Below are positions 63,514-64,000 of a stretch of DNA of 64,000 nt, one piece after another. The position numbers and the translations under genes were made by a program. The stretch's first letter is position 1; every line of letters starts with the position of its first letter. The DNA comes from Candidatus Latescibacterota bacterium (GTDB lineage: Bacteria > Latescibacterota > UBA2968): positions 142,450 to 206,449 of the forward strand of contig JAJEDY010000059.1 in the NCBI GenBank assembly GCA_022821275.1, read 5' to 3'. The notes under the pieces are model-generated. The model worked only from the letters and a program-made list of their open reading frames with translations, was not told the DNA's origin and did not search any database.

Positions 63514-63910
63514 ATGATCAGAACTGCAAAAGCTGAAGAAAATGAAGAGTTGAGTAGCCTTGCAGTGCGCTCAAAAGCGCATTGGAACTACGATGCAGAT
63601 TTTCTTGAAGCATGTCGCCAGGATCTAACTTATACCCAACAAGATATTAGTCATCACACCGTCTATGTGGTAGAAGAAATGGGACAGGTCGTCGGCTTTT
63701 ATAGGTTAGAAATTAGGGAGAATGAACTCGAACTGTCTGATTTATTTATAGAGCCAAGCAAAATAGGCCAGGGATATGGGAAGATGCTTTGGGATCATGC
63801 GATATGCGGAATCATTTTATTTGTCAAGAGGTTCCGTTCGAATTGGAGAAGTACCTTCCGAGGCGATTCCGGGGCGCACTATCCCCTTATTAGAATTTGC
63901 ACTTAAATAG
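63514..63910 (+). pseudogene. GNAT acetyltransferase gene broken by internal deletion and frameshift
   Basis: The first frame encodes a GNAT N-terminus and motif A (SDLFIEPSKIGQGYGKMLWDHAI, first 20 residues shown by position 75 onward) and then turns to unrelated residues at about 63803. From 63806 another frame continues with AESFYLSRGSVRIGEVPSEA and IPGRTIPLLEFALK to the TAG at 63908, which is the expected C-terminus of the same GNAT family. The region between the alpha-3 helix and the FYLxxG strand is missing. A net frameshifting deletion is the simplest explanation. Confidence 0.72.
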
Positions 63911-63950
63911 AGCGCCTGAAACAAGACGAGAGGTCACTACATTTAACACA

Positions 63951-64000
63951 ATGCATTTTCACTTTATTCGCCACGGTAAGAGAGATCGCAAGATCGGCGA
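63951..64000 (+). CDS. Start of a histidine phosphatase family protein (3' truncated)
   Basis: Only the first 16 codons are in the window: MHFHFIRHGKRDRKIG. The F-x-F-I-R-H-G strand is the signature of the phosphoglycerate mutase / histidine phosphatase superfamily, with the catalytic His in RHG. The rest lies outside, and no strong ribosome binding site is seen, so this is tentative. Confidence 0.5.
   Translation, partial: MHFHFIRHGKRDRKIG

Noticed and set aside
1..64000. CRISPR arrays, rRNA and intact insertion sequences
   Set aside because: No regularly spaced repeats, no rRNA-like sequence and no transposase or terminal inverted repeats were seen by eye.

Overview
The window is a densely coded bacterial chromosome segment with no rRNA, recognisable tRNA, CRISPR array or intact transposase. 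It carries housekeeping operons of a Gram-negative-type heterotroph mixed with catabolic genes: a DUF3604-like end, a sulfatase, a PQQ-type propeller, two Gfo/Idh/MocA oxidoreductases, a phytanoyl-CoA dioxygenase, a sugar isomerase and a NanA-type aldolase. This mix resembles uncultivated Latescibacterota or Poribacteria-like lineages. That placement is an inference from gene content and no marker phylogeny was run. Several predicted promoters share TTGAC(A/G/T)-17-TA(T/C)Ann, so a standard sigma-70-like factor is likely.

Layout. 0-4.1 kb (+): a partial DUF3604-like gene, an unknown gene, a sulfatase and an exported beta-propeller. 4.1-13.4 kb (+): one long, tightly packed operon holding a Gfo/Idh protein, a HAD phosphatase, an internally duplicated unknown protein, a complete corrinoid methyl-transfer module (URO-D/MtaA-like methyltransferase, B12-binding protein, RACo-type reactivase, homocysteine S-methyltransferase), an ADP-ribosylglycohydrolase and a DHDPS/NAL aldolase. 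13.4-17.3 kb: a methyltransferase, a TIM-barrel isomerase, an acetyltransferase, a dioxygenase and a DUF433/DUF5615 pair. 17.3-29.6 kb (-): the mutS group, then HNH-trpS-scpA-scpB-rluB-cmk-plsC-rpsA-mtaB. 29.6-34.1 kb (-): TPR-methyltransferase-efp-accB-accC-gcvH. 34.3-41.6 kb (+): bioB-mnmG-sirB1-like-smpB-dnaC-like-rph-rdgB, followed by two micro membrane proteins around a VOC gene. 41.6-50.7 kb (-): an AAA/PD-(D/E)XK protein, a decayed intergenic patch, two SDRs, mutY, a DUF1232 protein, an acyl-CoA ligase, aroC and a serine hydrolase. 51.3-54.7 kb (-): rplM-rpsI-rpsB-tsf-frr, lacking pyrH and preceded by an unusual leader. 54.8-60.9 kb: an Xre regulator, ispH, a second Gfo/Idh protein, a probable glycosidase-like barrel, an Ldh2-type dehydrogenase and a UVR-motif protein. 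60.9-64 kb: an accessory zone with unknown genes, a NUDIX relic, a PIN toxin-antitoxin pair, a deletion-damaged GNAT gene and the start of a histidine phosphatase.

The two most interesting points are these. (1) At 54.38-54.67 kb on the minus strand, a strong promoter is followed by a ribosome binding site, an 11-codon ORF, crossing complementary arms and an intrinsic terminator, all upstream of rplM. It looks like a translation-sensed attenuator or a small RNA. (2) At 6.1-11.5 kb, the corrinoid methyl-transfer operon contains an unknown protein with a duplicated RFxCGxTH motif and a reactivase with an extra N-terminal cysteine cluster. Its methyl donor is not identifiable from sequence.
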